Assembly: GCA_910578555.1 (NCBI GenBank)
Contig: CAJTPS010000012.1
Span: 40,204-104,203 of the forward strand
Source of the DNA: an uncultured Lachnospiraceae bacterium
GTDB lineage: Bacteria; Bacillota; Clostridia; Lachnospirales; Lachnospiraceae
Direction of reading: 5' to 3'
Length of the DNA stretch: 64,000 nucleotides
Shown here: piece after piece, positions 16,466-28,100 of the stretch
How the letters are laid out: each line of letters starts with the position of its first letter
Position numbering within the stretch: position 1 is the first letter of the stretch
Position numbers and translations under genes: made by a program
The notes under the pieces: model-generated
Seen by the model: the letters and a program-made list of their open reading frames with translations, nothing else
The model's database searches: none
What the model was told of the DNA's origin: nothing

Positions 16466-17893
16466 ATGAGTACTACTTCTCAAGCGAGTCAAAGAATCAA
16501 TGCTTTGCTCGATGAAAACAGTTTCGTTGAGATCGGTGCGCTTGTAACGGCAAGAGCAACGGATTTCAATCTGAAACAGGCGGAAACTCCTTCGGACGGC
16601 GTTGTGACCGGCTATGGAGTGATCGACGGTAATCTTGTGTATGTGTATAGTCAGGACGCGTCCGTTTTAAACGGTACGGTCGGCGAGATGCATGCTAAGA
16701 AAATTGCAAACCTCTATGATCTGGCGCTGAAGACAGGTGCACCTGTGATCGGGCTGATCGATTCTGCCGGACTTAGACTGCAGGAGGCAACGGATGCTTT
16801 GAACGGTTTTGGTGAGATTTATATGAAGCAGGCGCTTGCTTCCGGCGTGATTCCGCAGATCACGGCTGTTTTCGGCAGCTGCGGCGGCGGACTTGCCCTG
16901 ATTCCTGCGATGACCGATTTTGCTTTTATGGAAGAGAAAAAGGCAAAATTATTCGTGAATTCACCCAATGCGTTAGAGGGCAATGAGATCTCCAGATGTG
17001 ACACATCCTCTGCCGCATTCCAGAGTGAAGAGACCGGCATGGTAGATGCGGTCGGCGACGAGGCATCCATTATGGCGCAGATCAGACAGCTTGTATCCAT
17101 GCTGCCTGCCAATAATGCAGAGATCGCAGTCGGTGACTGTACAGATGACCTGAACAGGGCATGCGCGCAGATCGTGAACTGCGTGGGCGACACATCCATC
17201 GCTTTGTCCCAGATTGCGGATGACGGTATATTTGTGGAAGTGAAGCAGAATTATGCGAAAGACATGGTTGCAGGTTTCATCAGATTAAACGGTGCGACCA
17301 TCGGTGCAGTTGCCAACCGTACAGAAGTATATAACGCTGACGGTGAAGTGACTGATAAATTTGATGCGGCATTGTCCGTAAGAGGAGCGGAGAAAGCGGC
17401 AGGGTTTGTCAACTTCTGCGATGCTTTTGATATTCCGGTTCTGTCTCTGACAAACGTTGCAGGATTCGCGGCGACCAAATGTTCTGAGAGTAGAATTGCG
17501 AAAGCGGTAGGGAAACTTACATATGCTTTTGCAAATGCAACGGTTCCGAAAGTGAACGTGATCATTGGCAAGGCATACGGAAGCGCTTATGTGGCAATGA
17601 ACTCTAAAGCGATCGGTGCGGATATTACGATTGCATGGCCTGAAGCCGAGATCGGTATGATGGATGCGAACCTTGCGGCCAAGATCATCTGTGACGGACA
17701 AGGCTCCGAGGCAATCGATGCGTGTGCAAAAGAGTATGCGGCACTCCAGAATAACGTGACAAGTGCAGCGAAGAGAGGATATGTAGACCAGATCGTAGAG
17801 CCTGTCGATACGAGAAAGTATGTGATCGGCGCTTTCGAGATGTTAGCGACTAAGAGTGAAGGCCGTCCGGATAGAAAACACGGTACAGTTTAG
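16466..17893 (+). CDS. Biotin-dependent carboxyltransferase (12S / MmdA-like)
   Basis: A 475-residue two-domain carboxyltransferase of the acyl-CoA carboxylase/methylmalonyl-CoA decarboxylase alpha class. Oxyanion-type Gly-rich segments are visible in both halves (FGSCGGGLALIPAMTDF and GKAYGSAYVAMNSKAIGAD), and the end GYVDQIVEPVDTRKYVIGAFEML is family-typical, including the terminal RPDRKHG. It should move a carboxyl group between an acyl-CoA and biotin. It is somewhat shorter than classical MmdA (about 510). It heads an operon with OadG-like, biotin carrier, beta pump and a 5S-like subunit; the acyl-CoA substrate is not evident from sequence. Confidence 0.88.
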   Translation: MSTTSQASQRINALLDENSFVEIGALVTARATDFNLKQAETPSDGVVTGYGVIDGNLVYVYSQDASVLNGTVGEMHAKKIANLYDLALKTGAPVIGLIDSAGLRLQEATDALNGFGEIYMKQALASGVIPQITAVFGSCGGGLALIPAMTDFAFMEEKKAKLFVNSPNALEGNEISRCDTSSAAFQSEETGMVDAVGDEASIMAQIRQLVSMLPANNAEIAVGDCTDDLNRACAQIVNCVGDTSIALSQIADDGIFVEVKQNYAKDMVAGFIRLNGATIGAVANRTEVYNADGEVTDKFDAALSVRGAEKAAGFVNFCDAFDIPVLSLTNVAGFAATKCSESRIAKAVGKLTYAFANATVPKVNVIIGKAYGSAYVAMNSKAIGADITIAWPEAEIGMMDANLAAKIICDGQGSEAIDACAKEYAALQNNVTSAAKRGYVDQIVEPVDTRKYVIGAFEMLATKSEGRPDRKHGTV

Positions 17894-17910
17894 AAAGGAT
17901 GATGCTTAAT

Positions 17911-18642
17911 ATGAAAAAAATATTCGCAATATTAGGTATGATTACCTGTATGATCGGCTTGTGTGCATGCGGACAGGAAACACGGCAAATGTCCGAAGAA
18001 GAGAAGAGCCTGGTTGCGCGTGATGAGGCTTTGATTCAGGATATGAACAGCGTAGTGAGTGAGGGCGCAGCGGAGCAGCTTGCAGACCAGCCGGAAATCT
18101 ATGCCGGCCTGCTTGGATGGCAGGATGCTCTGGAGGATATCGGTGAATTCGAGGGGACAAACGGCGGTACGGCGGTTGTGAACGATGAAGAAATCTATGC
18201 TGAGATCAACGTACTCGGTTCCAGCCATAATGCGGTCGTAGAAGTGGTGTATGATCCGGCTACGGGCATGCTGGAAGCAATCACAACCAATGTGACGTAT
18301 TCCCTCGGCGAAATCATGATGAAGGCGCTTATGAATACGGTCATCGGAATGGGTACCGTATTTGTTGTCTTGATTCTGATCAGTCTGATTATTTCCAGCT
18401 TTACGCTGATTTCCAAGATAGAGGGCAGGAAGAAGAAGGCAGCGGAAAATCCGGCAGGCGCGAACGTGCAGCCGGCACCTGCAGCAGTACAGCCTGCAGT
18501 ACAGGAGGAACTTTCCGACGATACAGAGCTGGTGGCAGTCATCGCGGCGGCGATCGCGGCGTATGAGGGTTCCGGTTCCACAGACGGATTCGTAGTAAGA
18601 TCCATCAGAAAATCTAATAAGAGCAAATGGCAGAATGCCTAA
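17911..18642 (+). CDS. OadG-family subunit of Na+-translocating decarboxylase
   Basis: About 243 residues: an N-terminal signal-like segment with a possible lipobox (MIGLCAC), an extracellular domain, one membrane helix (about 137-162, VIGMGTVFVVLILISLIISSF) and an Ala/Pro-rich cytoplasmic tail. The tail ends in a conserved AAIAAYEG...FVVRSIRKSNKSKW motif shared with OadG/MmdD gamma-delta subunits, which tether the cytoplasmic carboxyltransferase and biotin carrier to the pump. The extracellular domain makes it longer than classical OadG. ATG 17911 (MKKIF) is preferred over the ATGs at 17899 and 17902, which sit on the ribosome binding site. Confidence 0.85.
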   Translation: MKKIFAILGMITCMIGLCACGQETRQMSEEEKSLVARDEALIQDMNSVVSEGAAEQLADQPEIYAGLLGWQDALEDIGEFEGTNGGTAVVNDEEIYAEINVLGSSHNAVVEVVYDPATGMLEAITTNVTYSLGEIMMKALMNTVIGMGTVFVVLILISLIISSFTLISKIEGRKKKAAENPAGANVQPAPAAVQPAVQEELSDDTELVAVIAAAIAAYEGSGSTDGFVVRSIRKSNKSKWQNA

Positions 18643-18663
18643 GAGTCATAGGAGGATATGAAG

Positions 18664-19041
18664 ATGAAAAATTATACAATCACCGTAAACGGAAGCGTAT
18701 ATGATGTAGTTGTGGAAGAAGGCGCTACAAGCGGCGCACCGGTTGCAGCAGCACCTGCGGCACCGAAGGCTGCTCCCAAGGCAGCACCTGCTCCAGCAGC
18801 AGCACCCGCAGCAGGCGGTGCGGCAGGCAGCGTTAAGATCGAAGCCGGCGCGGCAGGTAAGGTATTTAAGATCGAAGCAAATGTAGGTCAGGCAGTGAAG
18901 AAGGGCGATGCTGTCGTGATCGTGGAAGCTATGAAGATGGAGATTCCTGTAGTTGCTCCTCAGGATGGCACTGTAGCAAGTATTAATGTAGCTGTAGGCG
19001 ATGCAGTAGAGGCAGGCGCATTACTGGCAACATTGAACTAA
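18664..19041 (+). CDS. Biotin carboxyl carrier protein of the decarboxylase
   Basis: A 125-residue carrier: a short N-terminal strand region, an Ala/Pro hinge (about 25-52) and a biotinyl domain with E-A-M-K91-M, where K91 is the biotinylation site. It shuttles CO2 between the carboxyltransferases and the membrane pump. AGGAGG favours ATG 18664; ATG 18658 is only two bases from it. Confidence 0.92.
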   Translation: MKNYTITVNGSVYDVVVEEGATSGAPVAAAPAAPKAAPKAAPAPAAAPAAGGAAGSVKIEAGAAGKVFKIEANVGQAVKKGDAVVIVEAMKMEIPVVAPQDGTVASINVAVGDAVEAGALLATLN

Positions 19042-19140
19042 TTGTGACAGTCCGGACTATGTCTGAATTGTTATGACAAAATGTCAGTGTCTGTCTTCGC
19101 GGATAGGCATCTGAGACTAAAACTACAGGAGGTTAATAAA

Positions 19141-20286
19141 ATGTATATAGTTGAGACGCTTGACAATCTGATACATCAGACCGCTTTCTTTAATCTGGAA
19201 GTGGGAAACTACATCATGATTGTCGTAGCACTTGTATTTCTATATCTGGCCATTGCCAAAGGCTTTGAACCGCTTTTGCTGGTTCCGATTGCTTTCGGTA
19301 TGCTGCTCGTAAATATCTATCCGGATATTATGGCGCCATACGGAGAAGGCGGCGCCGGCGGCGGTCTGTTGTACTATTTCTACAAACTGGATGAATGGGC
19401 GATTCTGCCGTCCCTGATCTTTATGGGCGTCGGCGCCATGACAGACTTTGGTCCGCTTATCGCCAATCCGAAGAGTTTCCTGCTCGGTGCGGCAGCACAG
19501 TTCGGTATTTTTGCAGCATATTTCGGAGCGATCTTCCTTGGCTTTAATGACAAGGCGGCAGCAGCGATTTCCATTATCGGCGGTGCAGACGGCCCGACAT
19601 CTATCTTCCTTGCAGGTAAGCTGGGACAGACTACACTGATGGGACCTATCGCCGTGGCGGCTTATTCCTATATGGCGCTGGTGCCGATTATCCAGCCGCC
19701 GATCATGAAGCTCTTTACGACAGAGAAAGAGCGGAAGATCAAGATGGGACAGCTTCGTCCTGTCAGCAAATTAGAGAAGATTCTGTTCCCTATCGTGGTA
19801 ACGGTAGTCGTTTCTTTGATTCTGCCTACCACGGCGCCCCTTGTAGGTATGCTGATGTTAGGTAACCTGTTCAGAGAATCCGGCGTGGTAAGACAGTTGA
19901 CAGATACTGCATCTAATGCACTCATGTACATCGTGGTTATCATCCTCGGTACTTCCGTAGGTGCGACTACCAGTGCAGAGGCATTCCTGAACTGGGATAC
20001 CATCAAAATCGTTATCTTGGGTCTGGTCGCATTTGCGTTCGGTACGGCTGCCGGTGTACTGTTCGGTAAGCTGATGTGTATTGTGACGAAGGGCAAGGTA
20101 AATCCGCTGATCGGTTCCGCAGGTGTATCTGCCGTGCCTATGGCGGCGAGAGTGTCGCAGAAAGTCGGTGCAGAGGCTGATCCTACCAATTTCCTGCTGA
20201 TGCATGCCATGGGTCCCAATGTGGCAGGCGTTATCGGTACTGCGGTTGCAGCCGGTACCTTTATGGCAGTATTCGGAGTATTCTAA
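19141..20286 (+). CDS. Na+-translocating decarboxylase beta subunit (OadB/MmdB/GcdB type)
   Basis: A 381-residue polytopic membrane protein that decarboxylates carboxybiotin and pumps Na+. The signature GGADGPTSIFLAGKLG is present, as are many hydrophobic helices and the C-terminal GSAGVSAVPMAARV and HAMGPNVAGVIGTAVAAG segments. ATG 19141 after AGGAGG is used; the in-frame extension to 19081 is not family-like. The high similarity class does not distinguish oxaloacetate, methylmalonyl-CoA or glutaconyl-CoA systems. Confidence 0.95.
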   Translation: MYIVETLDNLIHQTAFFNLEVGNYIMIVVALVFLYLAIAKGFEPLLLVPIAFGMLLVNIYPDIMAPYGEGGAGGGLLYYFYKLDEWAILPSLIFMGVGAMTDFGPLIANPKSFLLGAAAQFGIFAAYFGAIFLGFNDKAAAAISIIGGADGPTSIFLAGKLGQTTLMGPIAVAAYSYMALVPIIQPPIMKLFTTEKERKIKMGQLRPVSKLEKILFPIVVTVVVSLILPTTAPLVGMLMLGNLFRESGVVRQLTDTASNALMYIVVIILGTSVGATTSAEAFLNWDTIKIVILGLVAFAFGTAAGVLFGKLMCIVTKGKVNPLIGSAGVSAVPMAARVSQKVGAEADPTNFLLMHAMGPNVAGVIGTAVAAGTFMAVFGVF

Positions 20287-20407
20287 ACCATAATGTGCAA
20301 TTGCGAAATACTTTCCTGCCTGCGGAAATTGCATCAGGATTACCGCTTAGGGAAGCGTTTCACAGGTGCGTAGTGAGAATTCAAATTGAGAAAGGAATGA
20401 AAATATA

Positions 20408-21844
20408 ATGGCAGAACAGATTAAAAAGCCGGTTGGAATCATGGAAACCGTTCTTCGTGACGCACATCAGTCTCTGATTGCGACAAGAATGCCTACCGAG
20501 AAGATGCTTCCAATCGTAGATAAAATGGATAAAGTCGGCTATCATGCAGTAGAGTGCTGGGGCGGCGCAACCTTCGATGCTTCTCTTCGTTTCCTGAAGG
20601 AAGATCCGTGGGAGAGACTGAGAAAGTTAAGAGACGGCTTTAAGAATACCAAGCTTCAGATGTTATTCAGAGGCCAGAATATTTTAGGCTACAGACCTTA
20701 TGCGGATGACGTGGTGTACGCGTTTGTTGAGAAATCCATCGCAAACGGTATTGATGTTATCAGAATTTTTGACTGTCTGAACGATATCCGAAACCTTCAG
20801 GCAGCGGTAGACGCAACCAACAAGATCAAGAAGCAGGAGGGCAGAGGAGAGTCACAGATCGCGCTTTCCTACACTCTTGGAGACGCTTATACCTTAGAGT
20901 ATTGGGCGGATATGGCGAAGAAGATCGAGGAGATGGGAGCTGATTCCATCTGTATCAAGGATATGGCGGGTCTGCTTGTTCCCTATCGTGCAGAGGAACT
21001 TGTGAAGACCTTAAAGGAGAGCACAAAGCTTCCGATCCAGCTGCATACGCATTACACCTCCGGTGTAGCGTCCATGACCTATCTGAAAGCAGTGGAAGCC
21101 GGTGTGGATGTGATTGACTGTGCGATTTCTCCGTTTGCACTGGGTACTTCCCAGCCTGCAACAGAGGTTATGGTGGAGACCTTCAAGGGTACGCCTTATG
21201 ATACCGGCTATGATCAGGAGATTCTGGCACAGATTGCGGATTACTTCCGTCCTTACCGTGAGGAATGTATCGAATCCGGCCTGATGAGCACCAAGGTGCT
21301 GGGTGTTAACATCAATACACTGCGTTATCAGGTTCCCGGCGGTATGCTGTCTAATATGGTGAGCCAGCTGAAGGAGCAGAAGGCAGAGGATAAATATCAG
21401 GATGTGCTGGAGGAGATTCCGAGAGTACGTAAGGATTGTGGTGAGCCGCCTCTGGTTACGCCTTCCTCTCAGATCGTCGGTACGCAGGCCGTATTTAATG
21501 TACTGATGGGTGAGAGATACAAGATGGCGACAGGAGAGTTTAAGGATCTGCTCCGCGGTAACTACGGACAGACAGTTAAGCCCATGAGCCAGGAAGTGAT
21601 CGACAAGGTTATCCCTGGCGAGAAGCGTTCTACCGCCCGTTCCGCCGAGGCGACCGGTCACGTGGAGCCGGAGCTTGCAGGTCTGGAAGCGGAGATGAAA
21701 GAGTGGAAACAGCAGGACGAGGACGTATTGTCCTATGCTCTGTTCCCGCAGGTTGCTACCGATTTCTTCAAGTATCGTCAGGCACAGCAGGAGAAGGTTG
21801 ACATGACGCAGGCGGATACGAAGAATGGCGCGTATCCTGTTTAA
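20408..21844 (+). CDS. Oxaloacetate decarboxylase alpha / 5S transcarboxylase-like subunit
   Basis: A 478-residue HMGL-like TIM-barrel carboxyltransferase that moves carboxyl between oxaloacetate/pyruvate and biotin. ETVLRDAHQSLIATRM carries the metal-binding Asp, CIKDMAG the carboxylated-type Lys, and HTHYTSG the metal-binding His pair. The PYC/OADA conserved C-terminal domain (about 300-440) is present, but no biotinyl domain is fused; the separate carrier supplies it. Its coexistence with the 12S-like first gene implies two carboxyltransferase activities on one pump. Confidence 0.93.
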   Translation: MAEQIKKPVGIMETVLRDAHQSLIATRMPTEKMLPIVDKMDKVGYHAVECWGGATFDASLRFLKEDPWERLRKLRDGFKNTKLQMLFRGQNILGYRPYADDVVYAFVEKSIANGIDVIRIFDCLNDIRNLQAAVDATNKIKKQEGRGESQIALSYTLGDAYTLEYWADMAKKIEEMGADSICIKDMAGLLVPYRAEELVKTLKESTKLPIQLHTHYTSGVASMTYLKAVEAGVDVIDCAISPFALGTSQPATEVMVETFKGTPYDTGYDQEILAQIADYFRPYREECIESGLMSTKVLGVNINTLRYQVPGGMLSNMVSQLKEQKAEDKYQDVLEEIPRVRKDCGEPPLVTPSSQIVGTQAVFNVLMGERYKMATGEFKDLLRGNYGQTVKPMSQEVIDKVIPGEKRSTARSAEATGHVEPELAGLEAEMKEWKQQDEDVLSYALFPQVATDFFKYRQAQQEKVDMTQADTKNGAYPV

Positions 21845-21868
21845 GCACAAAGCAGAGTAGACAATAAA

Positions 21869-21912
21869 GAAAGTGATTCCGGAAGTTTACTTCCAAGGGG
21901 TCACTTTTTTTG
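21869..21912 (+). terminator. Terminator of the decarboxylase operon
   Basis: AAGTGA (21871-21876) pairs with TCACTT (21901-21906), enclosing an inner GGAAG/CTTCC hairpin, and is followed by seven T. Confidence 0.85.
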
Positions 21913-21968
21913 TGTATTTAGATGCTTAATGAAGCTAAAAAACTCTGTTTTTTCTCAGTTTCTGAGGC

Positions 21969-21997
21969 TTGTTGTGGGTTGCTTAATGTCCTATAAT
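21969..21997 (+). promoter_or_regulatory. Promoter of the giant secreted-protein gene
   Basis: TTGTTG (21969-21974), a 17-base spacer and a perfect TATAAT (21992-21997), about 100 bases before the GTG start. The -35 is weak. Confidence 0.55.
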
Positions 21998-22102
21998 GAA
22001 AATATTAGTAATTATGTGAAAAGAAGCAGATCACAATAGATTGCAGATATGCGGTGCAACAGACAGGATGCACCAGGTTTGATGAGGAAAAGGAGAGACA
22101 TT

Positions 22103-25100
22103 GTGTTTAAGAGGATTTTGACAGTTACTTTGGCAGCCGTTTTGACTTTGGAAACCCCGCTGACGGCGTATGCGATGCAGACTGACCCGGTTGCGGTGGA
22201 AGAGATCGAAGGGACGGACTATGAAACTGAAGAAATAGAGGAAGATGACGGAATATCGGTGGGAGAGATAACTGATAATCCGATAGAGGAAGAGCAAAAG
22301 AAGCCGGAAACGGATGAAGGGACTGCGGAGGAGCCGGAACACCCGGGAACGGGTGAAGAGGCTCCGGAGAAGCCGGGAATGGAAGAAGGGCTTCCGGAAG
22401 AGCCGGAACACCCGGGAACGGGTGAAGAGGCTCCGGAGAAGCCGGGAACGGAAGAAGAGCTTCCGGAAGAGCCGGAACACCCGCGAACGGACGAAGAGGC
22501 TCCGGAGAAGCCAGGAACGGGTGAAGAGGCTCCGGAGAAGCCGGGAACGGAGGAGGAGCTTCCGGAAGAGCCGGAGCACCCGGGAATGGAGGAAGAAGTC
22601 CCCGGAGATCCTGAACTGCCAGAAGAGGCAGAGGTCACCGTCTCTGAGAACAGCGTTTCGGATAATACGCTGTCCGTGGAGGCTTTTTCCGTGCGTGCTT
22701 CTGAGGAAACAGTGACGGCGCTTTCCTTTGCTGCGCTTTCCGATGACGGCGTACAGGTCACGCTGCCTGCCAAAACCGATGGCATAAATCATTATGTGTG
22801 GTACTCCTTTACTGCGCCTAAGGATGGAAGATATGCTTTTTATACCGTGGAGGCTTTTCCCGAGTTCACTTATTTCTATCTGTGTGCGGAGCCGGACAAG
22901 GATACGCTCATACGAAATGGGACACCGCAGAAAAGCCATTCGCTCTGTACCGCGACGAACTATATGAATCAAGGAGAAACCCTGTACATAGGGGCTTATA
23001 CGGTGGAAAAGGAAGGGGACCCTGTATTTACCCTGCGGGCGGCAGAACAAACCACGTTTACGAAAAACAACGACGGAACTTATACGGCGGCGCTGCCGGA
23101 CGGGGATTCGATTACTTTGAAGACGAGAACGGGAAAAAGCCGTTTTCAGGTAGAGGTGGTGACGGTCACTGCGCCTCAGTGTGACCTGATTCCTTACTAC
23201 TGTCCGGCGGATCATTCGGAGGGCGATCGATATAGTGGTAATAAGGCGGATACGAGTGTGCAGGGGGCAACCGCGTGCACAAGTGCGCTTTCCGGGGGAA
23301 GCTATGATGTGGCATTTATGGTTACCCGCAGCACATTTGAGAATCAGTTTGCGGCGCTTCTTACCGGCATGGAGCCGTTTAGCATAGAAGGGGCGGACAG
23401 TGAGGACATCATGTATGTGCATGGCGCTGTGTGCGGGGAGAGCTCGATCGCGCTGGATATGGAGTCTCTGGTGCGGGACAGCAATGACATGGAAGTCTGG
23501 TGCCATGCTGCGGACAGCGGTGAAAAGATAGGGGAGCTATGGGTCAATCCCTGGATGACTTACAGGTTTGAGAAACTGGAAGCCGGGACGGCATATCGGT
23601 TTGATATTCGTGACGCGTACGAAGACAGGATACTGAGATCGCTGACTTACAGCACGAAGGCGGCGAGTGCACAGATCGAGGATGCCACAGCGGAGATTTC
23701 GGATGATTTTTCCAAACTGACGATAAAAGTAAAGCCCTCCTGGCAAGGAACGGAAGGCGAGGGGAAGATTCGCTGGAAACTGACGGATTCTCTTGGACAG
23801 GTGCACGAGAGTGACTACGTGACGATCGATCTTAGCGCGAGAGATGAGCAGGGATATTTTACGAAGGAAATCGATGCTGCCATAAACAGGCTCTGCCTGA
23901 CATCGGGGGCGGAATATTCCGTACAGGTCAGTATGCAATTTACGTCGGAACAGAAAACGGTTTTCACGACGATAAGAACCGTCAAGGTCAAGGCACCGGA
24001 GCGGGCTTCTGTAAACGAGTCGGCTATTACTTTTGCCGTCGGGCAGAAGGAACGGGATGAGGCCGGCAAACCGCAGGTCGATTTAACAGTGAAAGTACAG
24101 GGACTTACGGAAGCTTCTAAAGCGTGCTATTTTTTCCGGCCGGTGCAGGCAGAAGGGGAGGAATATTCAGGAAGAACTCTGTTTCTGGAGGCGGGAGAAG
24201 CGAAAGATACAGTTATCCTGCAGACGACGGCATTGGGCGTGGAGTATGAGTTTATCCTGTCTGTGGGCGGCAGTATGAAAAAGGTGCCTCTCCCTATCGA
24301 AAATGAGCTCGGCGTACGCTTGAAGCGGGTAGAGAAAGAGACGGATGAAACAGGGGCGTTTCATTTTGTGCGCACCTATGAGATCGACGGGAAGGAGAAC
24401 CTGACAGGCACTTATTATCTACAGTTACAGGCGCTTCCACTCACACCCGGCAGTAGTGTACTGCCTTATGAGAGCATAGGGAAAGCGGTGGAGTTAACTC
24501 AGGCGAACGGCTATCAGGCGACGGTTTCCACGCTGGATGCCGGTTGGGTGCCGCAGCAGGATATCGATTACAGCCTGCGTATCGTGTTGAGCAGGACAGA
24601 AAACATCAGCTACGATGCGAATCTGCTGGCTGTGGCTTATGACAGCCTTCACACCGGAAAACCGCATTTTATATTGGAGAAACTGAGCAATTATGCCTAT
24701 ACATCCCAGAGTTATCAGGTGAGCCTTGCGGAAGCGGATGCAAAGGCTTTGGGAGCGCATGAGCTGCGTGTTCCCATATATTGTTATCTTCGGGAAGCGG
24801 GCAGGCAGACTTACACGCAAATTGTTAGGAATCAACAATTGCAACCGAAAGAAGACGGCAATGAAGATTATAGTACAATAGTGACGTTTTCCGGGCTGAA
24901 GGCGGATACGGAATATGAGTTTTCCCTGCGGGATCATAGCGGGGAGACGGCTTATGCGACGGATGTGTTCCGGACGGTGAAAGATACCCGGGCTGTGACG
25001 ATCTCAAAGACGGAAGTTTATGTGGAGCGGGTGAAGCTTTACTATACCCTGAGCGGGTTTGACAAGTATACACAGGATTATGTGGTGTGCTATTACAGAC

Positions 25101-28100
25101 GGGCGGGCATTTCCGGAGCATGGACATCGAGCAACGCATGGCCTGCAAAGAAAGACGACTATTTTACCCTGTCAGACCTTAGGGAAAACACGGCTTATGA
25201 GTATGTGATCGGTATTGGGAAACGGAGTGATGACGTTCCTTATCTGACACATACGGTGAGAGGTACGGTTACGACAAGAATTGACACGCGGCGCATCGAG
25301 GTCAGCGCAAAGACCCGTATGACGTCTGCCGAGATCACTTATCAAATGTTTAATATGGATGTGACCGGCAACAATATCGTAACATTCTTCTGGCGCGAGA
25401 AGGGACAGGAGCAATGGAAGAAGGAGGCGGAGGAGCAGTATTTTACGAACGAGGAGAGGAAGACTCTTTCGCTGAGTGGACTGAAAGAAAATACGGTCTA
25501 TGAGTATCGGGTTGGAATCGCGAAAACCTGGTCTGTGCCGGCGGATGATTTGGTGCACGTCGCGGAGGGAGAATTTCGGACGACGGAGGATCGGCGGACG
25601 GTGGAAATCGTTCCGGAGGCGAAAGCCTATTCCGCGAAGATACGTTATACGTTAAGCGAAATGGAAGGGGCGGATGACGGCTGGTTCGTATGCTATCTGA
25701 AAAAGGCTTCCGATGCAGAAAACGGCGCAGGAGAAATGGTGTATACGGCAAAGACGGGAGAAGATGCGGCGGAAGATACGTTTATGCTCGAAGAGCTGGA
25801 GGAGGAGACGGCATATGAACTGACTGTGGGGTTTGGCACAGAAGAAAATATGGCCGCAGACAGCTTAAAGCGTGCCAAAACGTTTCCTTTTACGACAGAT
25901 CCTGACAGCCGCAGCCTGTCAGAGGCGGAGGCCGAGGTGGGGGACGTAAATGTGACCCTGCGGGTGAAGTTCTCCGGAAACGTGGAGAGGCACGATTCCT
26001 ATGTGCATTTCTTCTATCGCGAGAAAGGGCAGACGAAATACGAAAAAGCCGGTCACTTGATTAATCTGTGCGGTGTGACGGAGGAGACTGCTTCAGTGAC
26101 ACTAAGCGGGCAGTCCCTGTTAAAGAGTGCGGAGTACGAATTTGCAGCGGTTCTGACCAACGGCACATCCTGTAAGAGTCCGGAGGAAGTGACGAAAGAC
26201 GCTTACAAGGCGTTCGGCAGCTTTACCACGCCGGATGCAGTGAAGCCTGCCAAATTGATCATGTCGCAGGAACAGCTATATTTGAACGCGAATGCGTTAT
26301 ACAAAGAAGAAAAAGGCGTTGGCTATGAAACTCTGAAAGTGCAGTGGGAGCCGCTTACAGCCGATGCCGATCTGGTCTGGGAAAGCAGCGATGAGGCGGT
26401 GGCCACGGTGTCGAAGGATGGTAAAGTAACCGCTGTGGCGGCTGGAAAAGCTACGATCAAGGCCACATCTGCCTATGCAGCGGAGATTTCCGTTTCATGC
26501 GAGATGACGGTGGGCGACTATCTGATCGGCAGGAAGGGCGCAGACGGCAGCGTCTCTCCGGTGGAGGATGCGAAGCTGACTGCGGCAAGGGGCGCTGCCT
26601 GTGAGGGCTATGTCCTTTGTAAAGAGACGGACGGAAAACTCGCGGAGGTCTCAGCTTCAGAGATTACTTCGGGCAACGAATCCATTGCGCAGTGGGCGGA
26701 CGGCGTGATCGTTGCAAAGCGCGCGGGTGAGACCAGACTGGTGTTTACATCGGAGGCGGATCAGGTGAAGGCTGTTTTGACCGTTTCCGTGCAGCCTTCT
26801 ACCGGAAAAGGCTTTGCGATTACGGGTTTTTTGTCAAATTCTTCGAGTTTTCCGGCGCTTAGGGAGGACCAGAAGGACGCTGAGGGACGCGAGCAGTATA
26901 CGATGGCTTATTCATCGAAAAATCGTATTATTTACACGGCGCTGGGAGAGATTATGCCTTCTCGCCCCGGTTTCGACAGCGGGGATTTCGATTGGAGCAT
27001 CGACAACCCGGAAGTGGCGACGGTGGACGAGAATGGGAAAGTGACGCCTCTTAAGGCGGGTGACGCCGTGCTTCGTGTGGTGCCGAAAAACGCGGACGAC
27101 ACCGTGCTTTACAAGACGCAGGTTTGTGAGGTGGCGCTGCATATCAAGGCGCTGCCGCCACAAGGGAAAAAGAGCTTATTCTATGCGCTGGAAAATACCC
27201 ATAAAAAGCTGGGTGATGTGAAATTCCCGGAAGATTGGGCAGGGTGGAAATGGGAATCTCCTGATACGCCTATTATAATCAACGGGGAGAATAGATTATC
27301 CTACTCGTTTCCGGCAGTTTATGCAGGAGAACAGTATTATCCCCATGAGAGGCTCATCAGTGTGCAAATCGGCAGGGTAACCGGGATTACAGCCTATGAG
27401 AAGGAGGGCGGGAACCACAATAAAGTGCTGGAGGTGGGAACTGCGGACAGCGAGGGAAATCCGACCGAAGGCTCCGACGCTCTGACGCTGTGTGTGGACA
27501 GCCTTTTCAACGGAGACATTAACCGTGAGGAGACTCAGAACTATACATGGAAGGTGGAGATGAATGCCCCTGCCGGACTTGTGGTGAAAGAGGGAGAATA
27601 TAAAAAATATGACGGACGGCTGCAGAAGACCTATACCGTGACGGCGGTGAAGAAGGGTAACTATACCCTGACGCCTGTGATCAAAGTGACGGATTTCAAG
27701 ACGAAGCGGGAGAAAGTGCTGGCAAAAACCAGCTTTAAGATTCGTGCAGTGGAGGAAAAACAGGCTTATATTACGCTTGTACCGGAGAAGACCGTTGGTG
27801 TTCAGGTGGAAGCGGGCGGACTGATCACGGTGGATTACAGCGGCGATGTGAAGACCTTCCGCATACAGGCGGCGTTTCGCGACAGAAAAGGTGAGGAGGA
27901 CACTGCCTTTGAGAAAGTAAAGCTGACGTGGAGCAGTTCGGATAAAAAGGTTGTCACGGCGAAGCCGTCCAAGGACACCCACACGGCGGAAATCAAGATT
28001 GTCGGGGAGGGTCATGCGATCCTGACCGCGAAGGTGAAGGACAAGGCGGGTCATACTGCGACGGCGCAGATTGAGATCAGAAACCGTGCGCCCCGGATAA

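Noticed and set aside
22331..22615. Possible CRISPR or minisatellite independent of coding
   Set aside because: All units keep the reading frame and encode a Pro/Glu stalk; no spacers.
22031..23506. Long minus-strand open frame opposite the start of the giant gene (491 codons)
   Set aside because: It mirrors the repetitive, GC-skewed plus-strand gene, is Arg/Leu/Ser-rich, has no family features and no ribosome binding site.
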